NCBI RefSeq assembly: GCF_029910095.1
Contig: NZ_CP094526.1
Coordinates: forward strand, 3,906,001 to 3,970,000
Source of the DNA: Bradyrhizobium sp. ISRA464
GTDB lineage: Bacteria; Pseudomonadota; Alphaproteobacteria; Rhizobiales; Xanthobacteraceae
Direction: 5' to 3'
DNA: 64,000 nucleotides
Position numbers and translations under genes: made by a program. This document shows positions 28,107 through 38,123 of the stretch, piece by piece (the stretch's first letter is position 1; each line of letters begins with the position of its first letter). A model generated the notes under the pieces. It saw nothing but the letters and a program-made list of their open reading frames with translations. It was not told the origin of the DNA and ran no database searches.

Positions 28107-30647
28107 ATGATGTTTGGAATGCGAGTGAGGGGGGGCTTGTTCGCTGCCCTGGTCATGTTCGCCGTGCCGGTGGCTGCCACCTTGGCGGCCGTTGCTGTGT
28201 CTGCGCCTGCAGCCGCTCAGAATGTCAACTCGATCACGGTGGAGGGGAACCGGCGCGTCGAAGTTGAGACCATCCGCTCCTATTTCCACGCCGGCCCGGG
28301 CGGCCGGCTGAGCCAGGCCGATATCGACGACGGCCTGAAAGCCCTGATCGAGACCGGTCTGTTCCAGGACGTCCATATCGACCAGCGCGGTGGGCATCTG
28401 GTCGTGGTCGTGGTCGAAAACCCGGTGATCGGCCGCGTTGCCTTCGAGGGCAACAAGAAGATCAAGGACGAGCAGCTGGCCGCCGAAGTCCAGTCCAAGC
28501 CGCGCGGCACGTTCTCGCGTCCGATGGTTCAGTCGGATGCGTTGCGAATCGCTGAAATCTACCGCCGTTCGGGCCGCTACGACGTGCGGGTGAATCCGGA
28601 GATCATCGAGCAGCCGAACAACCGCGTCGACTTGGTCTTCGAGATCAATGAAGGCGTCAAGACGGGCGTCCGGTCGATCGAGTTCATCGGCAATAACGCG
28701 TACTCGGCGTCGCGCCTGCGCGACGTCATCAAGACGCGTGAATCGAACATCCTTAGCTTCCTGGGCGGCAACGACGTCTACGACCCTGACCGTGTCGAGG
28801 CGGACCGTGACCTGCTGCGCCGGTTCTATCTCAAGAATGGCTATGCCGACGTCCAGGTGGTGGCGGCGTTGACCGAGTACGACCCCGAGAAGAAAGGGTT
28901 CCTGGTTACCTTCAAGATCGAGGAGGGCCAGCAGTATCGCGTCGCATCCGTGAACTACACGTCGTCGATCGCAACCCTCAATCCGAATTCGCTGAGCTCG
29001 TTCTCGCGCGTCAGCGTCGGCTCGCTCTACAACGCGGAGGCGTTGGAGAAGTCGGTCGAGGAGATGCAGATCGAGGCGTCGCGCCGCGGCTACGCCTTTG
29101 CGATCGTCCGGCCGCGCGGTGACCGCAATTTCGAGAATCACACGGTCTCGATCACCTTCGCGGTCGACGAAGGGCCGCGCACCTATATCGAGCGCATCAA
29201 TATCCGCGGCAACACCCGCACGCGCGACTACGTGATCCGCCGCGAGTTCGACATTTCCGAGGGCGACGCCTACAACCGCGCGCTGGTTGACCGCGCCGAG
29301 CGCCGGCTGAAGAACCTCGACTTCTTCAAGACCGTGAAGATCACCACGGAACCTGGATCCTCGAGCGACCGCGTCATCCTGGTCGTCGATCTCGAGGAAA
29401 AATCGACCGGCGACTTCTCGGTCTCGGGCGGCTACTCGACCACCGACGGTGCGCTGGCCGAAGTCAGCGTCTCCGAGCGCAACCTGCTCGGGCGAGGCCT
29501 GTTCGCGAAAGCGTCGGTGACCTACGGCCAGTACGCGCGCGGCTATTCGCTGTCCTTCGTCGAGCCCTATCTGCTCGACTACCGCGTCGCGCTCGGCCTC
29601 GACCTGTATCAGCGCCAGCAGCTATCCAACAGGTACATCGCGTACGGCACCAAGACGCTGGGCTTCAGCCCGCGGCTCGGCTTCAGCCTCCGCGAAGATC
29701 TGTCGCTGCAGCTTCGCTACTCGATCTATCAGCAGGAAATCACGCTGCCCTCGACGCTCGACAACTGTAACAACCAGCAATTCTTGCCGGATGGAACGCC
29801 CAATCCCGCGTTCAATCCAAGCCCTGCGTTCGCAGCGCTTAACGGCATCAGCTTGGTATCGACGAACGGCCTGGGCTGCTTTAGCGACGGTGAAGCTTCG
29901 CTGCCGGTCCGCAAGGAACTGGCGGGTGGCAGGGCGCTGACCTCGGCGCTCGGCTACACGCTGAACCACAACACCCTCGACAACAACAAGAACCCAACCG
30001 ACGGCCTGCTGATCGACTTCAAGCAGGACTTCGCGGGTGTCGGCGGCGACGTCAGCTACATCAAGACGGCGATCGATGCGAAGTACTACACGCCGCTGGT
30101 TGCAGACATCGTCGGCGTGATCCACGCCCAAGGCGGCATCCTGAACAAGATGGGCAGCCAGGATCTGCGCATGCTCGATCACTTCCAGATGGGCCCGAAC
30201 CTGGTCCGCGGCTTTGCGCCGAACGGCATCGGTCCGCGTGACATCAATCCCTTCGGCACCCAGGATGCCATCGGCGGCACCAAGTACTGGGGCGTGTCGG
30301 CGGAACTGCAGATGCCGTTCTGGTTCCTGCCGAAGGAAGTTGGCCTCAAGGGCGCGGTCTATGCCGATGCTGGCGGCCTGTACGACTACCAGGGACCAAC
30401 TTCGTGGGCGGCAACTGGCGAAGTCAACACGCCCGGCTGTATCAAGCCGACGCAGAACCCGCCGTCTCCGGGAACCTGCCTTGGCCTGCAGTTTGACGAC
30501 AGCAAGGTGGTCCGTACCTCGGTCGGTGTCGGCTTGATCTGGCAATCGCCGTTCGGTCCGCTGCGCTTCGACTACGCCGTCCCGCTCACCAAAGGTCAGT
30601 TTGACCGCGTGCAAGAATTCCGGTTTGGTGGCGGTACAACGTTCTAA
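28107..30647 (+). CDS. bamA: outer membrane protein assembly factor BamA
   Basis: 846 residues. Signal peptide ends at APAAAQ; five POTRA domains (about residues 35-430) recruit clients and Bam lipoproteins; the rest is the 16-stranded barrel. [10 protein letters not shown] is the conserved loop-6 VRGF element, and the chain ends FGGGTTF with a terminal aromatic residue. ATGs at 28107, 28110 and 28119 are all possible starts, with AAGGATAAGG upstream. Confidence 0.95.
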   Translation: MMFGMRVRGGLFAALVMFAVPVAATLAAVAVSAPAAAQNVNSITVEGNRRVEVETIRSYFHAGPGGRLSQADIDDGLKALIETGLFQDVHIDQRGGHLVVVVVENPVIGRVAFEGNKKIKDEQLAAEVQSKPRGTFSRPMVQSDALRIAEIYRRSGRYDVRVNPEIIEQPNNRVDLVFEINEGVKTGVRSIEFIGNNAYSASRLRDVIKTRESNILSFLGGNDVYDPDRVEADRDLLRRFYLKNGYADVQVVAALTEYDPEKKGFLVTFKIEEGQQYRVASVNYTSSIATLNPNSLSSFSRVSVGSLYNAEALEKSVEEMQIEASRRGYAFAIVRPRGDRNFENHTVSITFAVDEGPRTYIERINIRGNTRTRDYVIRREFDISEGDAYNRALVDRAERRLKNLDFFKTVKITTEPGSSSDRVILVVDLEEKSTGDFSVSGGYSTTDGALAEVSVSERNLLGRGLFAKASVTYGQYARGYSLSFVEPYLLDYRVALGLDLYQRQQLSNRYIAYGTKTLGFSPRLGFSLREDLSLQLRYSIYQQEITLPSTLDNCNNQQFLPDGTPNPAFNPSPAFAALNGISLVSTNGLGCFSDGEASLPVRKELAGGRALTSALGYTLNHNTLDNNKNPTDGLLIDFKQDFAGVGGDVSYIKTAIDAKYYTPLVADIVGVIHAQGGILNKMGSQDLRMLDHFQMGPNLVRGFAPNGIGPRDINPFGTQDAIGGTKYWGVSAELQMPFWFLPKEVGLKGAVYADAGGLYDYQGPTSWAATGEVNTPGCIKPTQNPPSPGTCLGLQFDDSKVVRTSVGVGLIWQSPFGPLRFDYAVPLTKGQFDRVQEFRFGGGTTF

Positions 30648-30679
30648 GATCGTTTGCCGGCCGGACTGCGACGGATGGA

Positions 30680-31741
30680 ATGGCGCAGCCGATCTTCTTC
30701 AAGACTCCCCCTTCGTCAACGCTGGCTGAGATAGCCGCGCTGACGAAGGCGCATTTGGTCGACCCCGCGAGGGGCGCGCAGCAGATCAAGGGGCTGGCTT
30801 CGCTCGACGAGGCCGGTCCGATGCATCTCGCCTTCTTCGACAACCTGAAGTACGTCGATCAGCTCGCCGCGACCAAGGCCGGTGCGTGCCTGGTGAGCCA
30901 GCGCTTCGAGGCGCAGGTGCCCAAGGGGGTCGCCGTGCTGCGTGCGGCCAAGCCGTTCCATGCCTTCGTCCAGATCGCGCGCGAATGGCATTCCGACGCG
31001 CTGCGGCCGCAATCCTGGTTCGGCACCGACGGTATCGCGCCATCGGCCATCATCGATCCCACCGCGCAGCTCGAAGACGGTGTCGTCGTCGATCCGCTGG
31101 TCGTGATCGGCCCCCGGGTCGAGATCGGCTCGGGCACCGTGATCGGAGCCGGCGCGGTGATCGGAGCCGACGTCAAGATCGGTCGGGACTGCAATGTGGG
31201 CGCCAAGACCACCATCCAGTTCGCGCTGATCGGCAACAATGTCCTGATCCACCCCGGCTGCAATATCGGCCAGGACGGCTACGGGTTCATATTCTTCGGG
31301 CCGGCGGGCCATGTGAAGGTGCCGCAGACCGGCCGCGTGCTGATCCAGAACAATGTCGAGGTCGGCGCCGGTTCGACCATCGATCGCGGTTCCCTGCGCG
31401 ACACCGTGATCGGCGAGGGCACCAAAATCGACAACCAGGTCCAGATCGGCCACAATGTGACAATCGGCCGTGATTGCCTGCTGGCGGCCCAGATCGGGCT
31501 CGCAGGCAGTCTGACGATCGGCGACAATGTCGCGCTCGGCGCCAAGGTGGGCATCAACAACCATCTCAAGATCGGCGACGGCGCCCAGGTTACGGCGATG
31601 AGCGCGGTGAAGGACGACATCCCGGCCAACGGCCGCTGGGGCGGGCATTTTGCCAAGCCGACCAAGCAATGGTTCAGGGAAATCATCGCGGTTGAACGCC
31701 TGGTGCGCGACAGCGAAACGAAGGGTGAGGGGAAGGAGTGA
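30680..31741 (+). CDS. lpxD: UDP-3-O-(3-hydroxyacyl)glucosamine N-acyltransferase
   Basis: 353 residues, third step of lipid A synthesis. N-terminal uridine-binding domain, then a left-handed beta helix of hexapeptide repeats ([15 protein letters not shown]) with the catalytic His in QIGHNVTIG. The stop codon shares its last base with the fabZ start (TGATG). No skp gene lies between bamA and lpxD, as usual in Rhizobiales. Confidence 0.96.
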   Translation: MAQPIFFKTPPSSTLAEIAALTKAHLVDPARGAQQIKGLASLDEAGPMHLAFFDNLKYVDQLAATKAGACLVSQRFEAQVPKGVAVLRAAKPFHAFVQIAREWHSDALRPQSWFGTDGIAPSAIIDPTAQLEDGVVVDPLVVIGPRVEIGSGTVIGAGAVIGADVKIGRDCNVGAKTTIQFALIGNNVLIHPGCNIGQDGYGFIFFGPAGHVKVPQTGRVLIQNNVEVGAGSTIDRGSLRDTVIGEGTKIDNQVQIGHNVTIGRDCLLAAQIGLAGSLTIGDNVALGAKVGINNHLKIGDGAQVTAMSAVKDDIPANGRWGGHFAKPTKQWFREIIAVERLVRDSETKGEGKE

Positions 31742-32199
31742 TGGAGGAGGCACCGGTCAGGTTCGAGCTCGTGGATATCAACGATATCCTGAAGACGCTG
31801 CCGCACCGTTTTCCGATGTTGCTGATCGACCGGGTCATCAAGATCCGCACCGACTACAGCGGTATCGGCATCAAGAACGTCACCTTCAACGAACCGGCTT
31901 TCCAGGGGCATTTCCCCGAGCGTCCCGTCTATCCCGGCGTGATGATGATCGAGGCGATGGCGCAGACCGCGGGCGTGATCGGCATCAAGTCGGTCGAGGG
32001 CACCGAGAAGCCGCGCGCGGTCTACTTCCTCACCATCGACAAGTGCAAGTTCAGGAAGCCGGTGCTGCCCGGCGATACCATCGAGTACCACATGCGCTCA
32101 ATCGGGCGGCGCAAGGCGATGTGGTGGTTTCACGGTGATGCCAAGGTCGACGGGCAGGTCGTTGCCGAGGCCGATGTCGGCGCCATGTTGACGGACTGA
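31741..32199 (+). CDS. fabZ: 3-hydroxyacyl-ACP dehydratase FabZ
   Basis: 152-residue hot-dog enzyme that removes water from 3-hydroxyacyl-ACP in fatty acid synthesis. [13 protein letters not shown] and [20 protein letters not shown] hold the catalytic His and Glu. GGAAGGAG ends 2 nt before the ATG at 31741; a GTG at 31738 is less likely. Confidence 0.96.
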   Translation: MEEAPVRFELVDINDILKTLPHRFPMLLIDRVIKIRTDYSGIGIKNVTFNEPAFQGHFPERPVYPGVMMIEAMAQTAGVIGIKSVEGTEKPRAVYFLTIDKCKFRKPVLPGDTIEYHMRSIGRRKAMWWFHGDAKVDGQVVAEADVGAMLTD

Positions 32200-32212
32200 G
32201 CCGGCGCGCTCG

Positions 32213-32532
32213 CTACGTTCTGCAGGCGTATCGGCCGTCTACTCCTGCGATCCGCGACACACGATTCAGGTACAGGCCCATCGACGGCGCGTTCATCAGC
32301 GCGTCGAACGTCGCGGCGGGACGCCGCAATAGTGTTGGTCACTGCCCCTGACGGCGACCAGCAGCGCAAGCTGTGCCGCGTCGTAGCAGACGCGCTGGAC
32401 GATCGTGCTGCGATCGATCTCGCGACAGTCGAACGTCGACAGATCGAGAGTAGCGCCATTGCCAGTGTCGATCGTCAGGGGGCCGATCGGCGCCGAGAGC
32501 AGGCTGAAGATCAGCGCGGCGGCACGGTCCAT
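32213..32532 (-). pseudogene. KTSC-domain protein, frameshifted
   Basis: Antisense to the lpx operon. From the ATG at 32532 the frame reads MDRAAALIFSLLSAPIG (signal-like), then FDCREIDRSTIVQRVCYD and HYCGVPP, matching a KTSC domain. After VPP one G is missing; in the next frame the domain continues TFDALMNAPSMGLYLNRVSR and ends ACRT at 32213. So a single-base deletion, or a sequencing error, breaks it. AGGAG lies 12 nt upstream of the start. It sits in the gap between fabZ and lpxA, which otherwise holds nothing. Confidence 0.6.
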
Positions 32533-32670
32533 GGATCGACTGCGCTCCTGTCGCTTGCAACAGCCGGTCATGATACGTCACTGGACAGAGTGGGCAAAGT
32601 CGCGCTAACGACCGCGAAGCCCGAGACTTTAGCGCCTTGGCGCCGTTAACGAATTCCGGACCAGACCTCC

Positions 32671-33465
32671 ATGAGCATGATCGATCCCACTGCGCGCATT
32701 GCGGATGGCGCCGTGATCGGAGCCGGCACCGAGATCGGTCCATACTGCATCATCGGCCCCAACGTCGTGATCGGCGCGGACTGCAAGCTGATCGCGCATG
32801 TCACGGTTAGCGGGCATACGACCATTGGCGCCGGCTGCGTCATCTCGCCGTTTGCCGCGCTCGGCGGTGCGCCGCAGGACCTGAGCTATCGCGGCGAGCC
32901 GACCCGCCTCGAGATCGGCGAGGCCTGCACGATCCGTGAGGGCGTGACCATGAACATCGGCACCGTCAAGGGCGGCGGGCTCACGCGCGTCGGCGATCGC
33001 GGCTTCTTCATGAACAACAGCCATGTCGGTCACGACTGCATCGTCGGCAACAACGTGATCTTCGCCACCTCGGCGACGCTCGGCGGCCACTGTGAGATCG
33101 GCGACTTCGTCTATATCGGCGGTCTGTCGGCGGTGCACCAGTTCACGCGCGTCGGTCCGCAGGTGATGATCGGCGGCGTCTGCGGCGTGCGCGGCGACAT
33201 CATCCCATTCGGGCTCGCCAACGGTCAGTATGCCGTGCTCGAGGGGCTCAACATCATCGGGATGAAGCGCCGCCAGTTCACCAAGCAACGGCTGGCGACG
33301 GTGCGCGGGTTCTATCAAAAGCTGTTCCACGGCCCCGGCATCTTTGCCGAGCGGCTGGCGTCGGTGCAGCCGCTGGCCAGCGAGGATCCCGCGATCGCCG
33401 AAATTCTGGCCTTCATCGACGGCGGCAAGCACCGCGCGCTTTGCCTTCCCGCCAACACGAACTGA
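32671..33465 (+). CDS. lpxA: acyl-ACP--UDP-N-acetylglucosamine O-acyltransferase
   Basis: 264 residues, first step of lipid A synthesis. Left-handed beta helix with hexapeptide repeats from IDPTARIADGAVIG, catalytic His in NNSHVGHDC, and a helical C-terminal domain. Ends 7 nt before lpxI. Confidence 0.96.
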   Translation: MSMIDPTARIADGAVIGAGTEIGPYCIIGPNVVIGADCKLIAHVTVSGHTTIGAGCVISPFAALGGAPQDLSYRGEPTRLEIGEACTIREGVTMNIGTVKGGGLTRVGDRGFFMNNSHVGHDCIVGNNVIFATSATLGGHCEIGDFVYIGGLSAVHQFTRVGPQVMIGGVCGVRGDIIPFGLANGQYAVLEGLNIIGMKRRQFTKQRLATVRGFYQKLFHGPGIFAERLASVQPLASEDPAIAEILAFIDGGKHRALCLPANTN

Positions 33466-33472
33466 GCACGGC

Positions 33473-34342
33473 ATGGCCGCCAGCACAACGTCAGCGGCGC
33501 CTTCACTAACCTCGCCGGTCGGCGTGATCGCCGGCGGCGGCGCCATGCCGTTTGCGGTGGCGGACTCGCTGGTCGCGCGCGGCATCACGCCGGTGCTGTT
33601 CGCGCTGCGTGGCGCCTGCGACCCCGCGCGCGCGCAACGGTTTCGTCACCGCTGGATCTCGGTCGGCCAGCTGGGGCGGGCGACCAGGCTGTTCCGCGAC
33701 GAGGGCTGCCGCGACCTGATCTTCATCGGCACCCTGGTGCGGCCGGCGCTGTCCGAGATCCGCCTCGACTGGGGCACGCTGCGTCTGCTCGGCCACGTGG
33801 TGCGCGCGTTTCGCGGCGGTGACGATCACCTGTTGTCGAGCGTCGGCCGGATCCTCGAGCAGCAGGGATTTCGCATGGTCGGAATCAAGGATGTCGCGCC
33901 CGATCTGCTGATGCCGGAAGGCACCATCACGCGCGCGGTTCCCGACGGCAGAGCGCTTGCCGACATTGCGCGGGGACGCGGCGTGCTTGACGCGCTCGGT
34001 CCGTTCGATATCGGCCAGGCGGCTGTCGTGATCGACGGTCACGTGGTTGCGGTCGAGGATATCGAGGGCACCGACGGGCTGCTGGCGCGCGTGGCGCGCC
34101 TGCGCGCCGAGGGCCGCATCCGCGCCAAGGCAGGGCGCGGCGTGCTGGTGAAAGCGCCCAAGAGCAGGCAGGATCTGCGCTTCGATCTGCCGACCATTGG
34201 CCCGCGGACGGTCGAGGGCGCGGCGGCGGCGGGCATCGCAGGGATCGCCGTGATCGCCGGCAATACACTTGCCGCCGAACCACAGGCCCTGATCGAGACC
34301 GCCGACGCCAAGCAGCTCTTCGTCATTGGTTTGGCCGGCTGA
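33473..34342 (+). CDS. lpxI: UDP-2,3-diacylglucosamine diphosphatase LpxI
   Basis: 289 residues. LpxI (DUF1009) replaces LpxH in many alphaproteobacteria and makes lipid X from UDP-diacylglucosamine. Motifs GVIAGGGAMP at the N-terminus, FRGGDDHLLSSVGRILE and GVLVKAPKSRQDLRFDLPT are visible. Positioned between lpxA and lpxB with gaps of only 7 and 2 nt. Confidence 0.94.
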   Translation: MAASTTSAAPSLTSPVGVIAGGGAMPFAVADSLVARGITPVLFALRGACDPARAQRFRHRWISVGQLGRATRLFRDEGCRDLIFIGTLVRPALSEIRLDWGTLRLLGHVVRAFRGGDDHLLSSVGRILEQQGFRMVGIKDVAPDLLMPEGTITRAVPDGRALADIARGRGVLDALGPFDIGQAAVVIDGHVVAVEDIEGTDGLLARVARLRAEGRIRAKAGRGVLVKAPKSRQDLRFDLPTIGPRTVEGAAAAGIAGIAVIAGNTLAAEPQALIETADAKQLFVIGLAG

Positions 34343-34344
34343 CA

Positions 34345-35523
34345 ATGCAGGCGAGCAATCCCGCCACTGCCCGGAAGATCTTCCTCATCGCGACCGAGGA
34401 ATCCGGCGATCGGCTCGGCGCCGCGCTGATGAAGGTGCTGCGCCAGCGCCTCGGCGACGCCGTACGGTTCTCCGGCGTCGGCGGCCGGCAGATGAGCAGC
34501 GAAGGGATCGCCCCGTTGTTCCCGATCGAAGAGCTGTCGATCATGGGCTTTGCTGCGGTCGTGAAGCAATTGCCGAAGATCCTGCAATTGATCCGCCGCA
34601 CGGCGGATGCGGTGCTCGATGAGGCGCCCGACATGCTCGTCATCATCGACAGCCCCGATTTCACCCATCGCGTCGCCCGCCGCGTCCGCGCGCGCAATCC
34701 GAACATCCCGATTGTCGATTACGTCTCGCCGTCGGTCTGGGCCTGGCGACCCGGCAGGGCGCGCGCGATGCGCAGCTATGTCGATCATGTGCTGGCATTG
34801 CTGCCGTTCGAGCCCGAGGAATATCGCAAGCTGGAAGGACCATCCTGCAGCTATGTCGGCCATCCCCTGACCGAGCAATTGGCTTCGCTCCGGCCCAACG
34901 CCGAGGAGCAAAAGCGGCGCGAGACCCCGCCGCCGGTCCTGCTGGTTCTGCCGGGCAGCCGGCGCGGTGAGATCAGGCATCATCTGGCGCTGTTCGGCGC
35001 GGCGCTTGGTCAGCTCGGCCAGCGAATGAAATTCGAGCTGGTGCTTCCGACCATGCCGCATCTCGAGACGATGGTGCGCGAGGGCGTGGCGTCGTGGCCG
35101 ATCGTGCCGAGGATCGCGGTCGGTGAAACGGAGAAGCGCGCGGCGTTCCGCATCGCGCGCGCCGCGCTGGCGAAGTCGGGCACCGTGACGCTGGAGCTTG
35201 CACTGTCGGGCATTCCCATGGTGACCGCCTATCGCGTCGGCGCCGCCGAGGCGTTCATCCTGCGCCGCGCGATCCGGGTGTCGTCGGTGATCCTCGCCAA
35301 TCTCGTGATCGGCAGCGAGATCATCCCGGAATTCCTGCAGGAGAACTGCACTCCGGAGAAGCTCGCGCAAGCGCTCGGCGACGTGCTCGCGGATTCCCCC
35401 GAGCGGCTGCGGCAGCTCGTGGCGTTCGGGACGCTGGACGCGAAAATGTCGACCGGCAACCAGCCGGCAAGCGTCCGCGCCGCCGATATCGTGCTGGCGA
35501 CGATGAGCCAGCAGTCGGGCTAG
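34345..35523 (+). CDS. lpxB: lipid-A-disaccharide synthase
   Basis: 392-residue GT-B glycosyltransferase that joins lipid X to UDP-diacylglucosamine. ATEESGDRLGAALMK opens the N-terminal domain; PSVWAWRPGRA and LPGSRRGEIRHH are family motifs. Last gene of the lipid A run; the next 100 nt hold the operator of the ArsR pair. Confidence 0.95.
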   Translation: MQASNPATARKIFLIATEESGDRLGAALMKVLRQRLGDAVRFSGVGGRQMSSEGIAPLFPIEELSIMGFAAVVKQLPKILQLIRRTADAVLDEAPDMLVIIDSPDFTHRVARRVRARNPNIPIVDYVSPSVWAWRPGRARAMRSYVDHVLALLPFEPEEYRKLEGPSCSYVGHPLTEQLASLRPNAEEQKRRETPPPVLLVLPGSRRGEIRHHLALFGAALGQLGQRMKFELVLPTMPHLETMVREGVASWPIVPRIAVGETEKRAAFRIARAALAKSGTVTLELALSGIPMVTAYRVGAAEAFILRRAIRVSSVILANLVIGSEIIPEFLQENCTPEKLAQALGDVLADSPERLRQLVAFGTLDAKMSTGNQPASVRAADIVLATMSQQSG

Positions 35524-35587
35524 GGAACACCTGAAGCTGTTCGCGGGCGGCATCTGGCCGCAGCGGCTTGGCCAAATCATTAGGCTG

Positions 35588-35601
35588 TACTAATATTAGT
35601 A
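35588..35601. promoter_or_regulatory. ArsR-type operator palindrome
   Basis: Perfect 14-bp palindrome TACTAATATTAGTA, with a further half-site CTAATG at 35606-35611, about 30-40 nt before the SRPBCC start. AT-rich in a GC-rich surround, it is the likely site for the ArsR regulator encoded two genes on. Confidence 0.55.
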
Positions 35602-35628
35602 TCGGCTAATGTTCATAGAGCCCTTCGC

Positions 35629-36288
35629 ATGAAGATCGATCCAATCGCCTATGCCGGAGCCGTCGTTCGCGAAGTCGCCGTCAGGGAGCGCGACGGCAAG
35701 CCGGCGCGGGCGGTGATCGCGACCCGCAGCTACGACACCGACACCGCTGATCTTTGGGACGCACTGACCAATCCCGAGCGTATTCCACGCTGGTTCCTGC
35801 CGATCTTGGGCGATCTGAGACTTGGTGGCCGCTACAAATTCGAGGGGCAGGCGGGCGGCGAAATCACGGCCTGCGAGCCACCGCGCCGGCTCGCGGTGAC
35901 CTGGGAGGCCATGGGAACCGTGAGCTGGGTTACGGTGACGCTGGCCGATGATCACTCCGGGGGAACGCGCCTGGAACTGGAGCATCTCTCGATTATCGAG
36001 GGTGACTTCTGGGATCGTTATGGACCGGGTGCCGTCGGCGTTGGCTGGGATCTCGCTCTGATCGGGCTCGCCCTCTATCTCGCTACGGGTGACGGGCAGG
36101 AATTCGACCGCGACGCGGCTGCGGCGTGGCCCGCCTCGGAGGACGGCAAGGACTTCATCCGACGCAGTAGCATGGACTGGTGCAGGGCCTCGATCGCTGC
36201 GGGCACGGAAGAAGCCGCCGCGCGGAGCGCCGCGGCCAACACGACGGCTTTCTATTGCGGCGAGCCGGAACCGGGCAGTGGAGGCTAG
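35629..36288 (+). CDS. SRPBCC (AHSA1-like) domain protein
   Basis: 219 residues. The AHSA1-type start-like fold runs from RSYDTDTADLWDALTNPERI through PRWFLP, LGGRYKFEG and LEHLSIIEG. Such proteins bind small hydrophobic ligands and are often paired with an ArsR repressor, as here. The ligand is unknown. Its stop is 6 nt before the regulator's GTG start. Confidence 0.8.
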   Translation: MKIDPIAYAGAVVREVAVRERDGKPARAVIATRSYDTDTADLWDALTNPERIPRWFLPILGDLRLGGRYKFEGQAGGEITACEPPRRLAVTWEAMGTVSWVTVTLADDHSGGTRLELEHLSIIEGDFWDRYGPGAVGVGWDLALIGLALYLATGDGQEFDRDAAAAWPASEDGKDFIRRSSMDWCRASIAAGTEEAAARSAAANTTAFYCGEPEPGSGG

Positions 36289-36294
36289 CGATCG

Positions 36295-36630
36295 GTGCAC
36301 GCTTTCGACATCCTCGGCGATCCTGTTCGCCGGCGCATTCTGGAGCTGCTCGCGACCGGCGAGCACAGTTCGGGTGACATCGTTGCCGTCGTACAGCGCG
36401 AATTCGGCATCACCCAGTCGGCGGTGTCGCAGCAGCTGCGGATCCTTCGGGATGCCGGCTTTGCATCGGTGCGCGCCGACGGCACGCGCCGTATCTATGC
36501 GGTCGAGCCCGCGCGGCTGCGCGAAGTCGACGACTGGCTCGACAGGTTCAGGGCGTTCTGGCTGCCGCGCCTCGACGCGCTCGCGACCGAAGTGGCGCGG
36601 GGCAAACGAAAACGGCGCCATCGCGAATGA
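36295..36630 (+). CDS. ArsR-family transcriptional regulator
   Basis: 111-residue winged helix repressor: FDILGDPVRRRILELLATGE and ITQSAVSQQLRILRDAGF form the recognition helices. No Cys residue is present, so it is not a metal sensor of the classic kind. GTG start at 36295. The order SRPBCC then ArsR is the reverse of the usual pair. Confidence 0.85.
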   Translation: MHAFDILGDPVRRRILELLATGEHSSGDIVAVVQREFGITQSAVSQQLRILRDAGFASVRADGTRRIYAVEPARLREVDDWLDRFRAFWLPRLDALATEVARGKRKRRHRE

Positions 36631-36637
36631 TGGCGCC
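36604..36637 (-). terminator. intrinsic terminator of gltA
   Basis: GGCGCCATC/GATGGCGCC 9-bp perfect stem (36614-36637, 6-nt loop), followed on the minus strand by GTTTTCGTTT. It overlaps the last codons of the arsR gene. Confidence 0.65.
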
Positions 36638-36661
36638 GCTTGGAAGCGTGAGCGAGGAGGC

Positions 36662-37963
36662 TTACTTGCGCTTGTCGATCGGCACGTAGTCGCGGCGGGC
36701 GACACCGGTGTAGAGCTGGCGCGGACGGCCGATCTTCTGCTGCGGATCCTCGATCATCTCGCTCCACTGGCTGATCCAGCCGACCGTGCGGGCGACTGCG
36801 AACAGCACCGTGAACATCGAGACCGGGAAGCCCATCGCCTTGAGCGTGATGCCCGAATAGAAGTCGACGTTCGGGTACAGCTTGCGGTCGATAAAGTACT
36901 GGTCGTTGAGCGCGATCTTCTCGAGCTCCATCGCGACCTTGAGCATCGGATCGTCGCCGTGCCCGGTCTCCTTGAGCACCGCGTGACACATCTTCTGCAT
37001 GATCTTGGCGCGAGGGTCGTAGTTCTTGTAGACGCGGTGGCCGAAGCCCATCAGGCGGACTTCGCTGTTCTTGTCCTTCACCTTGGCGATGAAGTCCGGA
37101 ATGTTTTCGACCTTGCCGATGCCGTAGAGCATGTTCAGCGCGGCTTCGTTGGCGCCGCCATGCGCCGGACCCCACAGGCAGGCGATGCCGGCCGCGATGC
37201 AGGCGAACGGGTTGGCACCCGAGGAGCCCGCGATGCGCACGGTCGAGGTCGACGCGTTCTGCTCGTGGTCGGCATGCAGGATGAAGATCTTGTCGAGCGC
37301 GTCGGCGAGGACAGGATTGATCTTGTACTCCTCGCAGGGCACCGCGAAGCACATATTGAGGAAGTTCTCGGCAAACGAGAGCGGGTTCTTCGGATACACG
37401 AAGGGCTGACCGACGGTGTACTTGTAGGCCATCGCCGCCAGCGTCGGGATCTTGGCGATCATCCGGATCGAGGCGACCATCCGCTGCTGCGGATCGTTGA
37501 TGTCGGTGGAGTCGTGATAGAACGCGGCGAGCGCGCCGACCGCTGCGACCATGATCGCCATCGGATGAGCGTCGCGGCGGAAGCCCTGGAAGAAGCGGGC
37601 CATCTGTTCATGCACCATGGTGTGGTGCGTGACGGTGTAATCGAACTTCTTCTTCTGCTCGGGGGTCGGAAGCTCCCCGTAGAGCAAGAGGTAGCAGGTC
37701 TCGAGGAAGTCGCCATGTTCGGCGAGCTGCTCGATCGGGTAGCCGCGGTATTCAAGGACACCGGCGTCGCCGTCGATGTAGGTGATCTTGGACTGGCAGC
37801 TGCCGGTCGACGTGAAACCAGGATCGTAGGTAAACACCCCGGCCTGGCCGTAGAGCTTGGCGATGTCGATGACATCAGGCCCAACGGTGCCGCTCAGTAT
37901 CGGGAAATCATAAGTCTTGTTGCCGATGGTGAGTGTGGCTGTCTTGCTGGATTTTGCGTCCAT
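36662..37963 (-). CDS. gltA: citrate synthase (type II)
   Basis: 433 residues; condenses acetyl-CoA and oxaloacetate. Catalytic His and Asp regions are seen in [29 protein letters not shown] and [14 protein letters not shown]. The large hexameric form is suggested by the N-terminal beta domain ([14 protein letters not shown]). The start at 37963 has GGGGAT upstream; the longer frame to 38014 is not supported. Confidence 0.96.
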   Translation of the reverse strand: MDAKSSKTATLTIGNKTYDFPILSGTVGPDVIDIAKLYGQAGVFTYDPGFTSTGSCQSKITYIDGDAGVLEYRGYPIEQLAEHGDFLETCYLLLYGELPTPEQKKKFDYTVTHHTMVHEQMARFFQGFRRDAHPMAIMVAAVGALAAFYHDSTDINDPQQRMVASIRMIAKIPTLAAMAYKYTVGQPFVYPKNPLSFAENFLNMCFAVPCEEYKINPVLADALDKIFILHADHEQNASTSTVRIAGSSGANPFACIAAGIACLWGPAHGGANEAALNMLYGIGKVENIPDFIAKVKDKNSEVRLMGFGHRVYKNYDPRAKIMQKMCHAVLKETGHGDDPMLKVAMELEKIALNDQYFIDRKLYPNVDFYSGITLKAMGFPVSMFTVLFAVARTVGWISQWSEMIEDPQQKIGRPRQLYTGVARRDYVPIDKRK

Positions 37964-38095
37964 CGTGATATCCCCGATGAATTCGTTGAATAATCCGACC
38001 TTGCCCCGTCGCAATTTTGCGGCGCATGGCGGTGCGGGACGGCTTGGCTAGAAAGCGTCCGAAGATGGGTAGCTTATTGCAATGTGCGCTGCAAG

Positions 38096-38117
38096 ATGGA
38101 CCCTGGAGGGGGTCCAT
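38096..38117 (-). terminator. hairpin downstream of gltX
   Basis: 8-bp perfect stem ATGGACCC/GGGTCCAT, 6-nt loop, just after the gltX stop. No T-run, so termination strength is uncertain. Confidence 0.4.
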
Positions 38118-38123
38118 GCAGGA

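Noticed and set aside
36089..37993. Plus-strand open frame of about 630 codons across arsR and gltA
   Set aside because: Shadow of gltA and overlaps two convincing genes.
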